From assembly GCA_036873135.1 (NCBI GenBank), contig JAPTYO010000013.1, positions 20,147,901 through 20,211,900 on the forward strand: a stretch of DNA of 64,000 nucleotides, in the 5' to 3' direction. How positions within the stretch are numbered: position 1 is the stretch's first letter; every line of letters begins with the position of its first letter. Source of the stretch: Clarkia xantiana subsp. parviflora (lineage: Eukaryota > Streptophyta > Magnoliopsida > Myrtales > Onagraceae). Positions 20,378 to 30,575 of this stretch are shown piece after piece. A program made the position numbers and the translations under genes. The notes under the pieces are model-generated. The model made no database searches, had not been told where the DNA came from, and was given only the letters and a program-made list of their open reading frames with translations.

Positions 20378-23289
20378 TCTTTACTTGTGATCATGTGTTG
20401 CTTCAGGGCCAGAGTGGCAAGTCCATGGTGATTGGGGAATGGAATAAAGGACTTTACACCTTGAAGGATGTGGTGCCTTCAGCCTCAAGAAAGATAGCTA
20501 ATGCTTGCTTGGGAAATAAGGAGGATGTTTTGATATGGCACAAACGTTTGGGTCATGTGTCAGAAACTTATTTGAATCATTTGGATGTCTTAGGTTTGAA
20601 TAAGTCTTATGGTTGTATCAAACAATGCACTATTTGCCCCCTTGCAAAGCAATCTAGATTTTCATTCCCAATCAGTGATTCAATTGCTTCTAGACCTTTT
20701 GATTTGATTCACATGGACTTATGGGGTCCCTACAAGGTGCCTACATTCAAGAACAATCAATACTTCTTGACCATTGTTGATGATTATTCAAGAGCAACTT
20801 GGGTCTATTTGATGAAGCACAAGAGTGATACTTTCTTGCACATCAAGAATTTCTTGATAATGGTAAAGAATCAGTTTGCAACTATGGTGAAGACTTTGAG
20901 GAGTGACAATGGGACTGAGTTCATCAACTCAGTTTGCAAGGATTTACTTCACCAATTTGGCATCCATCATCAAACTAGTTGTGTGCATACACCACAACAA
21001 AATGGAAGAGTGGAACGCAAGCATAGGGATATCCTCAACATTGCTAGAGCAATAAGGTTCCAAGCCTCCATGCCATTGAGACATTGGGGGTATTGCATAC
21101 TCAATGCTTGTTATTTGCTCAACAGGCTACCATCTTCTATCTTGAATTTCAAGTCACCCATGGAGGTATTATATGGGAAGGTGCCTTCTCTACAGCATTT
21201 AAGGGTGATAGGTTGTTTATGCTTTGCAACTAGGCTAAACAACCATGACAAATTTAGTCCAAGGGCTGAGCCATGCATCCTTATGGGTTACTCCACATCT
21301 CAAAAAGGGTACCTTCTTATGAACTTGACCAACTCAGTCTTTCATGTATCTAGGGATGTTCAATTCCATGAAGATATTTTCCCATTCAGTTTGTCAAAGG
21401 AGGCCTTGAGAGCTTTGATCCCTTCTTGCTTGGATGCCAAGCAACATCTTGAGGAGTTTCCAACTGAGACTCCAATATACTTTGATGACCCTCCACCTCA
21501 ACATGTTGATCAAGCTCAGAATCAAATACCAATTGATGATACTCCTAATGATACTCCTCAACCACCTACATTGAGGAGAAGTGCTAGACTTGCCAAACTA
21601 CATCCACCACCTCTTAGGAGGAGTGCAAGGATTGCTGAACTACAAAACAAGACCACTTCCAATGCTACTTTTGGCATGGAGAAATTTTTGTCTTATGACA
21701 CTTTGGGGCCTCAATACAAGTGTTTCTTGACTGTCATTGACAAAGTCAAGGAACCAACTACTTACAAGCAAGCCATCAAGGATCCTAACTGGATTATGGC
21801 AATGAAGGAGGAGATACAAGCTCTTCAAGACAACAACACATGGCAATTGGTGGATCTTCCTCTAAACAAATCATCAATTGGATGCAAATGGGTCTTCAAA
21901 GTGAAGTACAATTCAGATGGATCAATTGAGAGATACAAAGCTAGATTGGTTGCCAAGGGTTTTACTCAAATTGAAGGGACTGATTTCAATGAGACATTTT
22001 CACCTGTGGTCAAAATGGACACAGTGAGGATTGTCTTAGCATTGGCAGCTGCCAAATCTTGGGGTCTATATCACATGGATGTTAACAATGCATTTCTTCA
22101 AGGTGATCCAACTGAAGAAGTGTATATGGATATTCCCCAAGGTTTTGATCATTCCAAATCCAATGATGGGTCTCCTAAACGTGTGTGCAAGCTCATCAAG
22201 TCACTATATGGCCTCAAACAAGCATCAAGACAATGGAATATCAAGCTCACACAAACTTTGGTGAAGAATGGATATAAGCAATGTGCCTCTGATCATTATT
22301 TGTTCACCAAGATTCAAGGTGTTGACAAAGTATTCTTGCTCATTTATGTTGATGATTTGCTAATCACAGGATCCAATGCCAAGATGATCAATCAATTGAA
22401 GTGCATTCTACAAACACACTTCAAGTTGAAGGATTTGGGGGAATTGAGATATATTTTGGGATTGGAAATTGCAAGATCCAATCAAGGACTTGTGATTAAT
22501 CAAAGAAAGTATGCTATGGAGTTGATTGAAGATGCAGGCTTAGGAGCAGCTAGGCCTATTGATACACCAATGGAATTCAATGTCAAACTCACAACATATG
22601 AGTATGACAAGGCAACCAACTCAAATTCAGATGATCCTCTTTTAGAGGATGCCACTTCTTTCAGAAGATTGGTTGTTAAGTTACTATACCTTACCATGAC
22701 TAGGCCTGACATTAGCTTTTCAGTGCAAAGGCTTAGTCAATTTGTGGACAAGCCTAAGAAATCACACTACAATGCAGCCATAAGAGTGATCAAATACATC
22801 AAGGGCACCCCTGGCCAAGGGTTAATCTATCCCTCAAACAACAACCTCAACTTGAGCTTGTTTTGTGATTCTGATTGGGCTGCTTGTCCTTTTAGTAGAA
22901 AATCAGTGAGTGCCTATTGTGTAAAACTTGGAGCAGCTATGATAGGTTGGAAGGTCAAGAAACAAGATACCATTTCACTATCAAGTGCTGAAGCAGAGTA
23001 TAGATGCCTAAGAGTTGCAATTCAAGAGGCACTTTGGGTAGGCAGAATTCTTAAAGAACTTGGTTTACAAGTAAGCCTTCCTATTCCCATATACACAGAT
23101 AGTCAAGCAGCTGTGAAGATTGCTAAAAATCCAATGTTTCATGAGCGTAAAAAGCATATTGAATTGGATTGTCACTTCACAAGGCATCACATTGAACTTG
23201 GGATGATTGGTGTCCATTACATTCCTTCCAAGGATCAACTAGCTGACTTGATTACCAAGGCTTTAGTGAAGAACCAACACTTAGCCTAA
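20374..23289 (+). CDS. pol: Cop-B2 integrase, reverse transcriptase and RNase H
   Basis: 971-aa frame. The integrase HHCC finger is HKRLGH...CTICPLAKQ (residues about 57-95). Catalytic triad: Asp115 (HMDLWGP), Asp178 (SDNGTEF), Glu214 (NGRVERK); 35 residues separate the last two. A proline-rich linker with RRSARLAKLHPPPLRRSARI follows. RT begins near 460 (ALQDNNTWQLVDLP, KWVFKVKYNSDGS), with MDVNNAFLQGDP and YVDDLLITG (about 658-661). RNase H: LFCDSDWAACP (about 830) and SLSSAEAEYRCL (about 869). Ends ADLITKALVKNQHLA. All catalytic residues seen are intact; the lost start and the upstream frame change are the only visible damage. Confidence 0.95.
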   Translation: MIFTCDHVLLQGQSGKSMVIGEWNKGLYTLKDVVPSASRKIANACLGNKEDVLIWHKRLGHVSETYLNHLDVLGLNKSYGCIKQCTICPLAKQSRFSFPISDSIASRPFDLIHMDLWGPYKVPTFKNNQYFLTIVDDYSRATWVYLMKHKSDTFLHIKNFLIMVKNQFATMVKTLRSDNGTEFINSVCKDLLHQFGIHHQTSCVHTPQQNGRVERKHRDILNIARAIRFQASMPLRHWGYCILNACYLLNRLPSSILNFKSPMEVLYGKVPSLQHLRVIGCLCFATRLNNHDKFSPRAEPCILMGYSTSQKGYLLMNLTNSVFHVSRDVQFHEDIFPFSLSKEALRALIPSCLDAKQHLEEFPTETPIYFDDPPPQHVDQAQNQIPIDDTPNDTPQPPTLRRSARLAKLHPPPLRRSARIAELQNKTTSNATFGMEKFLSYDTLGPQYKCFLTVIDKVKEPTTYKQAIKDPNWIMAMKEEIQALQDNNTWQLVDLPLNKSSIGCKWVFKVKYNSDGSIERYKARLVAKGFTQIEGTDFNETFSPVVKMDTVRIVLALAAAKSWGLYHMDVNNAFLQGDPTEEVYMDIPQGFDHSKSNDGSPKRVCKLIKSLYGLKQASRQWNIKLTQTLVKNGYKQCASDHYLFTKIQGVDKVFLLIYVDDLLITGSNAKMINQLKCILQTHFKLKDLGELRYILGLEIARSNQGLVINQRKYAMELIEDAGLGAARPIDTPMEFNVKLTTYEYDKATNSNSDDPLLEDATSFRRLVVKLLYLTMTRPDISFSVQRLSQFVDKPKKSHYNAAIRVIKYIKGTPGQGLIYPSNNNLNLSLFCDSDWAACPFSRKSVSAYCVKLGAAMIGWKVKKQDTISLSSAEAEYRCLRVAIQEALWVGRILKELGLQVSLPIPIYTDSQAAVKIAKNPMFHERKKHIELDCHFTRHHIELGMIGVHYIPSKDQLADLITKALVKNQHLA

Positions 23290-23339
23290 TTGAGATTATA
23301 TGGAATTAAAGATGTCTTCCAAGAAATAAAAGAAAAAGA

Positions 23340-23356
23340 AGAAAAGGATGGGAGAA
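23340..23356 (+). other. polypurine tract of Cop-B2
   Basis: AGAAAAGGATGGGAGAA directly before the 3' LTR start TATAGAAG. Confidence 0.8.
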
Positions 23357-23586
23357 TATAGAAGTGTATATGAAGACTATGTTCAATACACTATTCATAC
23401 ACTTAGTTTCACTATGCATACACCCTGCCACTATGTATGCACCCGGTTTTGCTATGCAAACACTATGCACCTGGTTCACAACTATTTGTATAGTCTTAGT
23501 TGGTGAGCCTAGTTTCACTTAGTATATATATTGTATCACCTTGATTGTAATCCCTAGTGATCAATGAAGTAAATTTCCAGCTTATA
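23357..23586 (+). repeat. 3' LTR of Cop-B2
   Basis: 230 bp, near-identical to 18066-18295. Followed by target duplication TCCGC. Confidence 0.95.
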
Positions 23587-23591
23587 TCCGC

Positions 23592-24977
23592 GAACATGAG
23601 GCCCTTCGCCTTGGCCTTCTTCCCTTGTATAGCGCTAAGCATCCGCAACGACCCCAACCGTGCTCTTTCTTCTTTCTCCTCCTCGGAAGTAATAAGGGCT
23701 GCAAGCTTCTCACATTTTGGGCACTCTCTCGCATTGTGAGGCCCCTTGCATAAAAAGCACTCCACTTTGCGTTTCGGGCAAGATCTCGCCATGTGAGGAC
23801 CCTTGCAATAGAAGCACTCCATCGGTCCGCGATCCTTCGTATACGATCCCCCAGTGTCATTTGAGAACGACCTGTTGAATCTTCCTCCGTTAGACTTGCC
23901 TCCCACGGATTTGGGAGACTTGTCACCTCCGGAATGGTAAGGTTTGCTGCGATCTCCCCCACCATTCAGCTGCTCCTTCGGCTTCGGCTTCTCCGTCCGA
24001 AGCTCCTTCAATGACTCGGTCGTTGTCATGGCCTTGTCGAGCGTCTTCACATCCCGACGCTCCAACTCTATCTTCGCCCACGGCTTGAGACCATCCATGA
24101 ACTGAAAGAACGCCTCGCCCTCGGTCATGGAAGGGATTTGGAGCATCAACTCCGAGAATTTGTTGACATATTCTCGAAGACTCCCCTTGTGCTCCAATCG
24201 ACGAAGCAGCCCCCGTGCCTCGTTCTCTGCATACTCTGGGTAGAATTGCGCACGGAATGCAACTGTGAACTGATCCCATGTGCTGATTTCCTCCCCTCCT
24301 CGGCTATCGCGCTTCCTACGCCACCACACCAAGGCATTATCCTGCAGATAAGAGGAAACCATACCTAGGCGCGCCGAGTCCTCCTCTACTCCCGTTGCTT
24401 GGAAGTAGTCCACCAAAGCAAACAAGAAGTTGTCCACTTCGTTTGCCTCTCTTGACCTCTTGAATGGCTTCGGTCTCGGAACATCGAAGCGATGACCATG
24501 CTGCACCACGGCTGCCCCCTCGCCTCGCATCCTCCTCACACAGTTGAGCTCTTGCTTGAGCCCCTCCATTTCAGCTTGAACTTCCTCAAGCTTTGCAAGC
24601 TTCACCCGCATTCCCTCGAGTTCCGCCAGCTTTGCGCGCATCTCCGCGACTTCAACAAGCTCACCTCGTATCGCGGCAAGCTCTGTCCGCATCTCCGCGA
24701 ACTCCTTCACTTCCTCTCGAGTGTCTGTGATGGTAGCTTCGAGCGTGTCACCCTTCTTCCCAAGCTCCTCAGTGGCATCCTTGACATCTTTCTGGAGCCC
24801 TTCCATTCCGGAAAGGATTTTGTCCACACTCTTAGACGAATACACGGCATCTTCTTGGACTTCTGCCACCACGTGCCGCAGCTCCTCTATACGATGATCA
24901 AGATCCGCCAAATACTCCCTGGTATTCATCTTGGGCTTCTCGGCAACTACCATCTCCGACTGCTTGCTGGATGCCAT
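23592..24977 (-). CDS. gag: Gyp-B gag
   Basis: Minus-strand gag, started at the ATG at 24977 (MASSKQSEMVV); an in-frame ATG at 25013 lies closer to the primer site. The N-terminal third is a long predicted coiled coil with EVKEFAEMRTELAAIRGEL and ELEGMRVKLAKLEE heptads. The gag core has VDNFLFALVDYFQATG, DNALVWWRRKRD, FRAQFYPEYAENEARGLL and GSLREYVNKFSELML. Two zinc knuckles follow: CFYCKGPHMARSCP and CFLCKGPHNARECP. The frame runs into Cop-B2 after KAKGLMFAD; the remaining codons to 23496 are Cop-B2 LTR sequence read backwards. The frame is that of pol at 18060, so gag and pol were one ORF before the insertion. Confidence 0.92.
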
Positions 24978-25000
24978 CGATTGGATTGGATCGAAACTTT

Positions 25001-25013
25001 GCTCTGATACCAC
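25001..25013 (-). other. primer binding site of Gyp-B
   Basis: Minus strand TGGTATCAGAGC, complementary to initiator-Met tRNA, one or two bases inside the 5' LTR. Confidence 0.9.
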
Positions 25014-25014
25014 T

Positions 25015-25408
25015 TGTCACGGGCTTGGAGTTTTCCCTAACTTTCCCTTACCCGTGCGGCCTTAGGAACCGCTCCTAAGTCAGCCTAACCCTCGATCACA
25101 AAAGTTAAAGCTATGAATATGTAGAGAGAACTCTTGTATGTATTGTATTGCTCAACTCTTGGATGATTACAAATGAAGGAGAGGACCCCTATTTATACAA
25201 GTGGGGAATGCTCTCAAAGGAAGCTTTACAATTAATGGGGAGACATGTATGGAAAGTGGCATCTTCTAATTCTATCATCTAATACAACGAATCTAGACGG
25301 ATACATCGTATCGGGACACTTGTGACTTCACCCTCCTTGGTTGCCATTTGTGGATGGATTCCGTTCACATTGGGCTAACTTGTGGGTGTATGCTCCAGGT
25401 CCATGACA
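25015..25408 (-). repeat. 5' LTR of Gyp-B
   Basis: 394 bp, partner of 15599-15992. Target duplication TAAG follows at 25409-25412, then the right arm of MITE-M. Confidence 0.93.
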
Positions 25409-25472
25409 TAAGCATGTATTAGCTAATACCGATATTAGGATATCGCAATACCGGCAAACAAACGTGACCTAA

Positions 25473-26289
25473 AGAAAATAAACACATAGAACAACCAACG
25501 TAGGAGGAAAATATGGGAGCGTTGGTATTCGTGGATGAATATAATAACGGGAAAAGAAAACATAATATTTTATTAAAGAATAATTATGGAGAGTGAGTTT
25601 GCACTTTGCAGTTACTAAAGAATGATATGTTAACAATAACAAAAATATACAATAGTATGAATATAATAAATAAAAGCGTTTCCAGTTACATGGAGGTTCT
25701 GGCAAAAAAAAAAAAAATTACCTGAAGGGAAATAGATGCTAGACCAGTGGAGAAAGGATATGTATATATAAATCAGTAATGGTTAATAACCATGGCAAAA
25801 AAAAAAAAAGTGATGGTCAATAAAGAATAGGCAAAAAAAATTAAGTGGCTGAAAAGAAATGATCAATCTGTCAAATTTAAAGGACAGAAACATATGTCGA
25901 TAGATAAATGAAGTCAAAACCTGACAAAGTATGGGAAAAATGGATGTACCGAAACATGTCATAAAATGAAGTAAGGAATTAGTAGAATTCACAGTGAATT
26001 AGAAGGATTGGACTCTCGAATTAAGATCAACATCTCCACTTTTATCCCTACATAACTCATGATTAAATTCAACCAATCAGTGAAGAGCCGAGAATAGTAG
26101 GAATCAGACTATTTGAGGAATAGCTAATTAACTGTAAAAGAGAGTCGGCAATAATCGACCGAATCGTCAATTTGAATTTCCTTTTAGAGCAGCATGAATA
26201 ATAAATGAACAGATGTTGAGTACACAGATATTCAGACCGAAAGGTTAACCGATCAAAAGCAATATTGAATTCTTACCCAAGGAAATCAT
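25473..26289. other. unassigned AT-rich DNA
   Basis: No gene, no clear repeat. Two A tracts (about 25706-25718, 25798-25809). The small minus-strand frames are low-complexity. Confidence 0.4.
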
Positions 26290-27158
26290 TGTTGTTGATT
26301 AAGGTCGCTCGCCTTTTTTCTGTCTGAAATTTGGAAACAGTAGTTGAACTTGTTTATTAAAATGACGTGGTCTGAAACTTCTGGTAATGGACTTCGAGGT
26401 CTCGCCGCTAGCTAACTCCTTTAGGTGTCTGTCTTGATCTCGATGGGCACTCAGTTTCCTTTAGGATACTTTGGTAGGCGAGGACCTGAAAAGGGGTGGG
26501 GATTTGCCCCTGATTCCACTCCGGATCTTAAGTCACTAATGGAATTTGAGAGGGAATACTATAAAAGTATGTGAATGTAGATAATTGTAAATGTTCTCCT
26601 ATATATAGGGGAAATGTACCGACATTCTTTGTGGCGGCAGCTTGCTTGTGATTGGCTGCTCAATGGCGGTGGTTTGTTTGTAATTGGCTGCTCAATGGCG
26701 GTAGCCGCCTTTCTTTGATTGGCTGGGGGAGGCGGTAAAATGTCAGTAGGTGACAAGTAGGTCGCCACCTCACCATTCCTTAGGAGGAAGGTTTCCTTGT
26801 GGCGGCTGAAGTAGGTGACAAGTATGTCGCCAGCTGGTGCTCATTTCTTCGTAAGAAAGGTTTCTTCTTAGTGGCGGCAAGCAGGTTGCCAGCTGGTGTC
26901 CCTTTCTTAAGAAGAAAAGTTTCTTCTTAGTGCCTGGCCGTTGACTCGACTTTCACCTTAAGAGGGAGAGTCCTTAAGTGAGCAACATGTCGTCACTTGT
27001 TAAGAAGCCGCGATGCTTGTCGACTTCCTCTTATGTTGGTGTCGACTATTTGTCTTTGTATTCCTAATCCAAATATGACTAGTCGTTGACTTAACATTTG
27101 AGGGTTCTGAATTCAATGTTGTCGACTCTTATAGGGTTGTCTTGAATCATATCCAGCA
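26290..27158 (-). repeat. 3' LTR of Tat-C
   Basis: The inner edge is firm (minus strand TGCTGGATATGATTC after the purine tract). The outer edge at 26290 is a guess from the ...CAACA end. Inside, on the minus strand: CTATATATAGGAGAAC (TATA box about 26600-26609) and GACTTAAGATCCGGAGTGG, the U5 signature shared with the other Tat elements. GGCGGCAGC/GTAGGTGACAAG words repeat at 26630-26900. Confidence 0.65.
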
Positions 27159-27170
27159 CTTGCCCCCGAG
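27159..27170 (-). other. polypurine tract of Tat-C
   Basis: Minus strand CTCGGGGGCAAG next to the LTR, the same motif as in Tat-A and Tat-F. Confidence 0.75.
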
Positions 27171-27289
27171 ACATAAGTCGTTTGTCTTTAAAATAAAGGG
27201 AAAAGGGGTTATGTCGAGTACGTTTAATGATGAGAAGAGAACTCCATTCTTTTATTCTTTTGGCCTAAACTCTCTTTTGCCTTTGGCTA

Positions 27290-28035
27290 TTACAGAATCA
27301 AGGAGTCGGTATTATGACCGATCTACTTTGTAGAGGCGACTTTCTGAAGTCGTGGGAGTTCGTTATGACTGATCTCCTGGATCGTTGCCGACTATATGAA
27401 GTCAATGAGTATGTATTATGACCGATCTCCTTTGTAGAGACGACTTTCGAAAGTCGTGGGAGTCAGTTATGACTGATCTTCTGGATCGTCGCCGACTATA
27501 TGAAGTCGAGGAGTCGGTATTATGACCGATCTCCTTTATAGAGATGACTTTCGGAAGTTGTGGGAGTCAGTTATGAGTGATCTCCTAGATCATCAGTAAC
27601 TATATGAAGTCGAGGAGTCAGTATTATGACCGTCTTCTTTGTAGAGGCGACTTTCGGAAGTCGTGGGTGTCAGTTATGACTGATCTCCTAGATCGTTGCC
27701 GACTATATGAAGTCGAGGAGTCGGTATTATGACCGATCTCCTTTGTAGAGGCGACTTTCGGAAGTCGTGGGAGTTAGTTATGGCTGATCTCCTGGATCGT
27801 CGCCGACTATATGAAGTCGAGGAGTCAGTATGGTGACCGATTTCCTTTGTAGAGGCGACTTTCGAAAGGCGTGGGAGTCAGTTTGACTGATCTCCTTGAT
27901 CGTCGCCGACTATGTGAAGTCGAGGAGTCAGTATTATGACCAATCTCCTTTGTAGAGGCGACTTTCAAAAGTCTTGGGAGTTAGTTATGACTGATCTCCT
28001 GGATCGTCGCCGACTATATGAAGTCGAGGAGTCCT
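27290..28035 (-). repeat. 104-bp tandem repeat array of Tat-C
   Basis: About seven copies of a 104-bp unit containing GGCGACTTTCGGAAGTCGTG, GATCTCCTGGATCGTCGCCG and ACTATATGAAGTCGAGGAGT. The unit includes short inverted words (GACTTTCGGAAGTC). It lies between integrase and LTR. Confidence 0.92.
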
Positions 28036-28189
28036 GTGGACATATCAAGGAGAAAGAAATCACATCTTTAGTTATCGCTTTATTGTAATAGAAATACATG
28101 AAAGGATTCTAGACGTAGAATTTATTCAGGTGCTCTGCATTAAAAGTCCTATTGAGGCATTGCCCTTGTGGATCTTCTAATTTTTAGGC

Positions 28190-28792
28190 GATGATAACAT
28201 AAGGACCTTCCCATTTTGGCACCATTTTTCCTCTTTGATCGGCAGTTAGAAACTCATTTCTTCGTAAGACCTTCTCACCCAGGAAGAATTGGCGTCGTCC
28301 CACTTTTCAGTTAAAATACCTGGCAGTGGCGAGCATAATTCTTCCATGAGTTTCCTCAAAGGCCCACCTCTTTTCGTCGACTAGATCCATGTCGATCTTT
28401 CTTTGTTCTTCATTCTGGTCGGCTCGACGTGTGGCGACTCTTTGAGAGATATTAGTGACCTCAATTGGTGAAACGGCTTCCGATCCATAGACCATGCTGA
28501 AAGGGGTCTCGCCGATGGCTCTCTTGGGTGTGGTTCTAAGTGCCCAAAGTACTTGGTCCAACTCTTCAACCCATCTCCCTTTTAGAGAAGCCACCCTTTT
28601 CTTTAGTCCATTCAGAATCATTTTGTTTGCCGCCTCGACTTGTCCATTAGTTTGTTCATGATGAACAGAGCCAAAGCGATGGTTGATTAGCATCTCTTCA
28701 CAAAAGTCGGCCAATTCATCGCTAGAAAATTGGGGGGCCGTTATCGCTGATGAGGATTTTCGGCACTCCATATCAGCATATGATTTGTTCAC
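28190..28792 (-). pseudogene. pol: Tat-C integrase, catalytic core (3' half) and C-terminal domain
   Basis: Minus strand. The frame 28307-28792 gives the Glu-bearing block HEQTNGQVEAANK, VLWALRTTPKRAIGETPF and YGSEAVSPIEV; the SDNG Asp is lost in a broken stretch near 28740. After a stop at 28307 homology resumes (FLGEKVLRRNEF and KWEGPYVI) to about 28190. No intact enzyme. Confidence 0.8.
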
Positions 28793-28889
28793 GAATGAAA
28801 TTTCTTATTTGGAAAGTAGTTGTTGATGCCAAAGCTCTTGCTTCTATCCATTTAGAGAAGTAGTCGATGGCAACCACGATATGCGTTTG

Positions 28890-29147
28890 TTAACCTGTGG
28901 ATTTGGGCATAGGCCCTACGATGTCGATTCCCCATTGTGCGAAGGGCCAGACACTCATCATAGGCGTGAGTTCCGCAGGTGGTCTTGTTATTTTGGGAGT
29001 GTAAACTTGGCAGGCGGGGCAGGCTTGCACGAGCATTATTGATTCTTTATGCATTGTTGGCCAGTAGAATCCCTGCTGTAAAGCCTTCAATACCAGAGTT
29101 TTGGCTCCTTCATGACACCCGGCGTCGCCCTTATGAAAATCTTCCAT
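28890..29147 (-). pseudogene. pol: Tat-C integrase, N-terminal part
   Basis: Minus strand: DFHKGDAGCHEGAK (His pair), CPACQVY (CxxC), then WPFAQWGIDIVGPMPKSTG with the first catalytic Asp. A stop and frame change follow before the SDNG region. Confidence 0.8.
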
Positions 29148-29227
29148 TATCTTTTCTTTTCGAGGGGCAGCTACACATCGGAGATAAGACGCGGAGTATC
29201 CTCTTTTTTAGAGGTATCCATCTAAGA

Positions 29228-29558
29228 TTATAAATTGTCCAGCCATTCTCTGAATTTTGGTTGCCTCGAGCGAGTCTTCTGGGAGGTTTCCCTGTTCCAG
29301 GTAGTTCTGGATGGGATTAATCCATGAGTCAGGGGCTTCAATATTGAGGATTTATGCCCTTGCTTCAACAGCTGAATAGAGAGAATTTTCGATGAAGTGT
29401 ATTGGTGCAGGCGGGAGGTATTTCCCAAAGCGAACTTACTAAGGGCGTCGGCCTCTTGATTGTTTTCTCGAGGGATAGCCTCTATTTGGAAATGAGGCAT
29501 ATCTCGCACAAGTCGTCGCACTTCTTCCGCATACTTCTTCATATTCTCTCCTTTGGTG
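29228..29558 (-). pseudogene. pol: Tat-C second RNase H, C-terminal end
   Basis: Minus strand: GENMKKYAEEVRRLV, FQIEAIPRENNQEADALSKFALG, the last block of the Tat archaeal-type RNase H with its final Asp. The rest of the domain and all of RT are missing beyond 29558. Confidence 0.8.
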
Positions 29559-29924
29559 ATGTGAGTGGACTTTGATGAGACTTACTCACCGACCGTGTGT
29601 TACACCACCACCCGGGCCATTTTGGCCATGGTTGCTAGCCTCGATCTTGAGCTGCACCAGATGGATGTTAAGACTGCCTTCCTTCATAGGAACCTGGAGG
29701 AAGAGGTCTACATGGAGCAGCCAGAGGTTTTCTCATCCCCTGGGAATGAACGTAAAGTTTGTAAGCTCCAAAGGTCGATCTACGGTCTTAAAAAATCGTC
29801 CCGGAAATGGTACTGCAGGTTCCATGAGGAAATCTCGGGCAACAAATTTGTGAATATTCACGAGGATCACTGCGTGTACACTAAGACCTCAGGGTCAAAG
29901 CATGTAATCTTAATGTTATACGTC
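29559..29924 (+). pseudogene. pol: Cop-D reverse transcriptase, left half
   Basis: Copia RT reading VDFDETYSPTVCYTTTRAIL, LHQMDVKTAFLHRNLEEEV, VCKLQRSIYGLKKSSRKWY, ending ILMLYV at the target duplication ACGTC (29920-29924). The missing DD of YVDD lies 28.7 kb away at 58629, across LARD-E. Sequence upstream of RT is gone; the left edge abuts Tat-C. Confidence 0.88.
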
Positions 29925-30286
29925 TGTAAACACTCGATTTTGACCCGGACGTAACGACGTTACACATGATACGTCAAATTCCGGACGCGTCAAGCCACAA
30001 AGTCTATGAAAATGCTTAAGGGCACATTAGGGAAATTATAATAAAATATATTTTAAATTATTTCGAATATATTTAATATTTTCGGAATATTTAAAAATAT
30101 ATATATAATAATTAGTTTTTTTTTTATTTTTAGAAAATTATCTGTAAGATATTTATCTCCAGATATTATTTTTTATTCAAAAAATAATAATCTGTAAAGA
30201 TATATATCCTTAGGAATATTCTCTAGAATAATTATCTGTTAGCAATTTTTTATTTAAATTTTATCTGTAACTAGGCTAGGTTTTAG

Positions 30287-30296
30287 TATAAATAGG
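30287..30296 (+). promoter_or_regulatory. TATA box of LARD-E 5' LTR
   Basis: TATAAATAGG followed by GGTCTAGGTTTACATTG, repeated in the 3' LTR at 57190-57199. Probable core promoter. Confidence 0.65.
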
Positions 30297-30393
30297 GGTC
30301 TAGGTTTACATTGTAAAGGACACAGAAAAACACCATAAAAGCAATAATACATTATTCATCGGGATCCGTGCGCTCTTCGTCATCTATGCCAAA

Positions 30394-30396
<3 letters not shown>

Positions 30397-30432
<36 letters not shown>

Positions 30433-30435
30433 TTA
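30397..30435. repeat. TTA microsatellite in LARD-E LTR
   Basis: About 12 TTA units; the same tract is at 57297-57334 in the 3' LTR, so it was present before insertion. Confidence 0.9.
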
Positions 30436-30573
30436 TCTTCCTCCCTGGTTCACCGTGACCTCCCAGGACTGCCGGTGCCGCCCCTCCGTCCACGTCACTC
30501 CGCCGGCGCCGCCCCTCCGGCCACGCCAATCCGCCGGCGCCGCCCCTCCGGCCACGCCGCCGCCCCTCCGGCC

Positions 30574-30575
<2 letters not shown>

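Larger units (their letters stand above)
18066..23586 (+). mobile_element. Cop-B2: young Ty1/Copia element with TATA...TATA LTR ends
   Basis: 5521-bp complete element flanked by TCCGC (18061-18065 and 23587-23591). The target duplication and the primer site starting at 18296 place the LTR ends at TATAGAAG and CAGCTTATA rather than TG...CA. The LTRs are 230 bp each and I see one clear difference (GTAATTCC against GTAATCCC). Coding order: gag, protease, integrase, RT, RNase H, as in all Ty1/Copia. One frame change near 20355 separates gag-protease from the rest. It sits inside Gyp-B in opposite orientation, at the gag/protease border. Confidence 0.95.
15599..25408 (-). mobile_element. Gyp-B: chromodomain Ty3/Gypsy element lacking the integrase core, split by Cop-B2
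   Basis: Minus-strand element with 394-bp LTRs (TGTCACG...CATGACA), flanked by TAAG on both sides (15595-15598, 25409-25412). Order on the minus strand: LTR, initiator-Met primer site, gag with two zinc knuckles, protease, reverse transcriptase, RNase H, chromodomain-like tail, purine tract, LTR. The integrase zinc finger and DDE core are absent. Cop-B2 (18066-23586) sits at the gag/protease boundary. Without it and one TCCGC copy, gag and pol lie in one frame. The LTRs are nearly identical, so the insertion is recent. Chromovirus affinity is inferred from the chromodomain and primer site. Confidence 0.93.
14964..25469. mobile_element. MITE-M: Tourist-like (PIF/Harbinger) MITE, interrupted by Gyp-B
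   Basis: The left end GGGCACGTTTGTTTGCC and right end GGCAAACAAACGTGACC are inverted repeats with one mismatch. Both are flanked by TAA (14961-14963, 25470-25472), the PIF/Harbinger target duplication. The inverted repeats extend inward with TATTGCGATAT and TATTAGCTAATACC words. The MITE proper is 14964-15598 plus 25413-25469, about 690 bp, with no coding capacity. It holds a GC-rich 21/42-bp minisatellite (15206-15445) and internal palindromes of GTATTAGGATATCCTAATAC. Gyp-B inserted in its right arm, duplicating TAAG. Confidence 0.85.
26290..29558 (-). mobile_element. Tat-C: 3' portion of a minus-strand Tat Gypsy element
   Basis: On the minus strand, from right to left: second RNase H, integrase, 104-bp tandem repeats, polypurine tract and 3' LTR. 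Everything upstream of the RNase H is missing; the element stops abruptly against Cop-D RT near 29558 with no LTR. The antisense gene found in Tat-A and Tat-F is absent, or replaced by the repeats. The LTR starts TGCTGGATATGATTC beside CTCGGGGGCAAG. The left LTR end is uncertain. Confidence 0.82.

Noticed and set aside
27290..28035. Regular 104-bp repeats considered as a CRISPR-like array
   Set aside because: Units are contiguous with no unique spacers, in a plant retrotransposon 3' region; all other arrays in the window are likewise head-to-tail.
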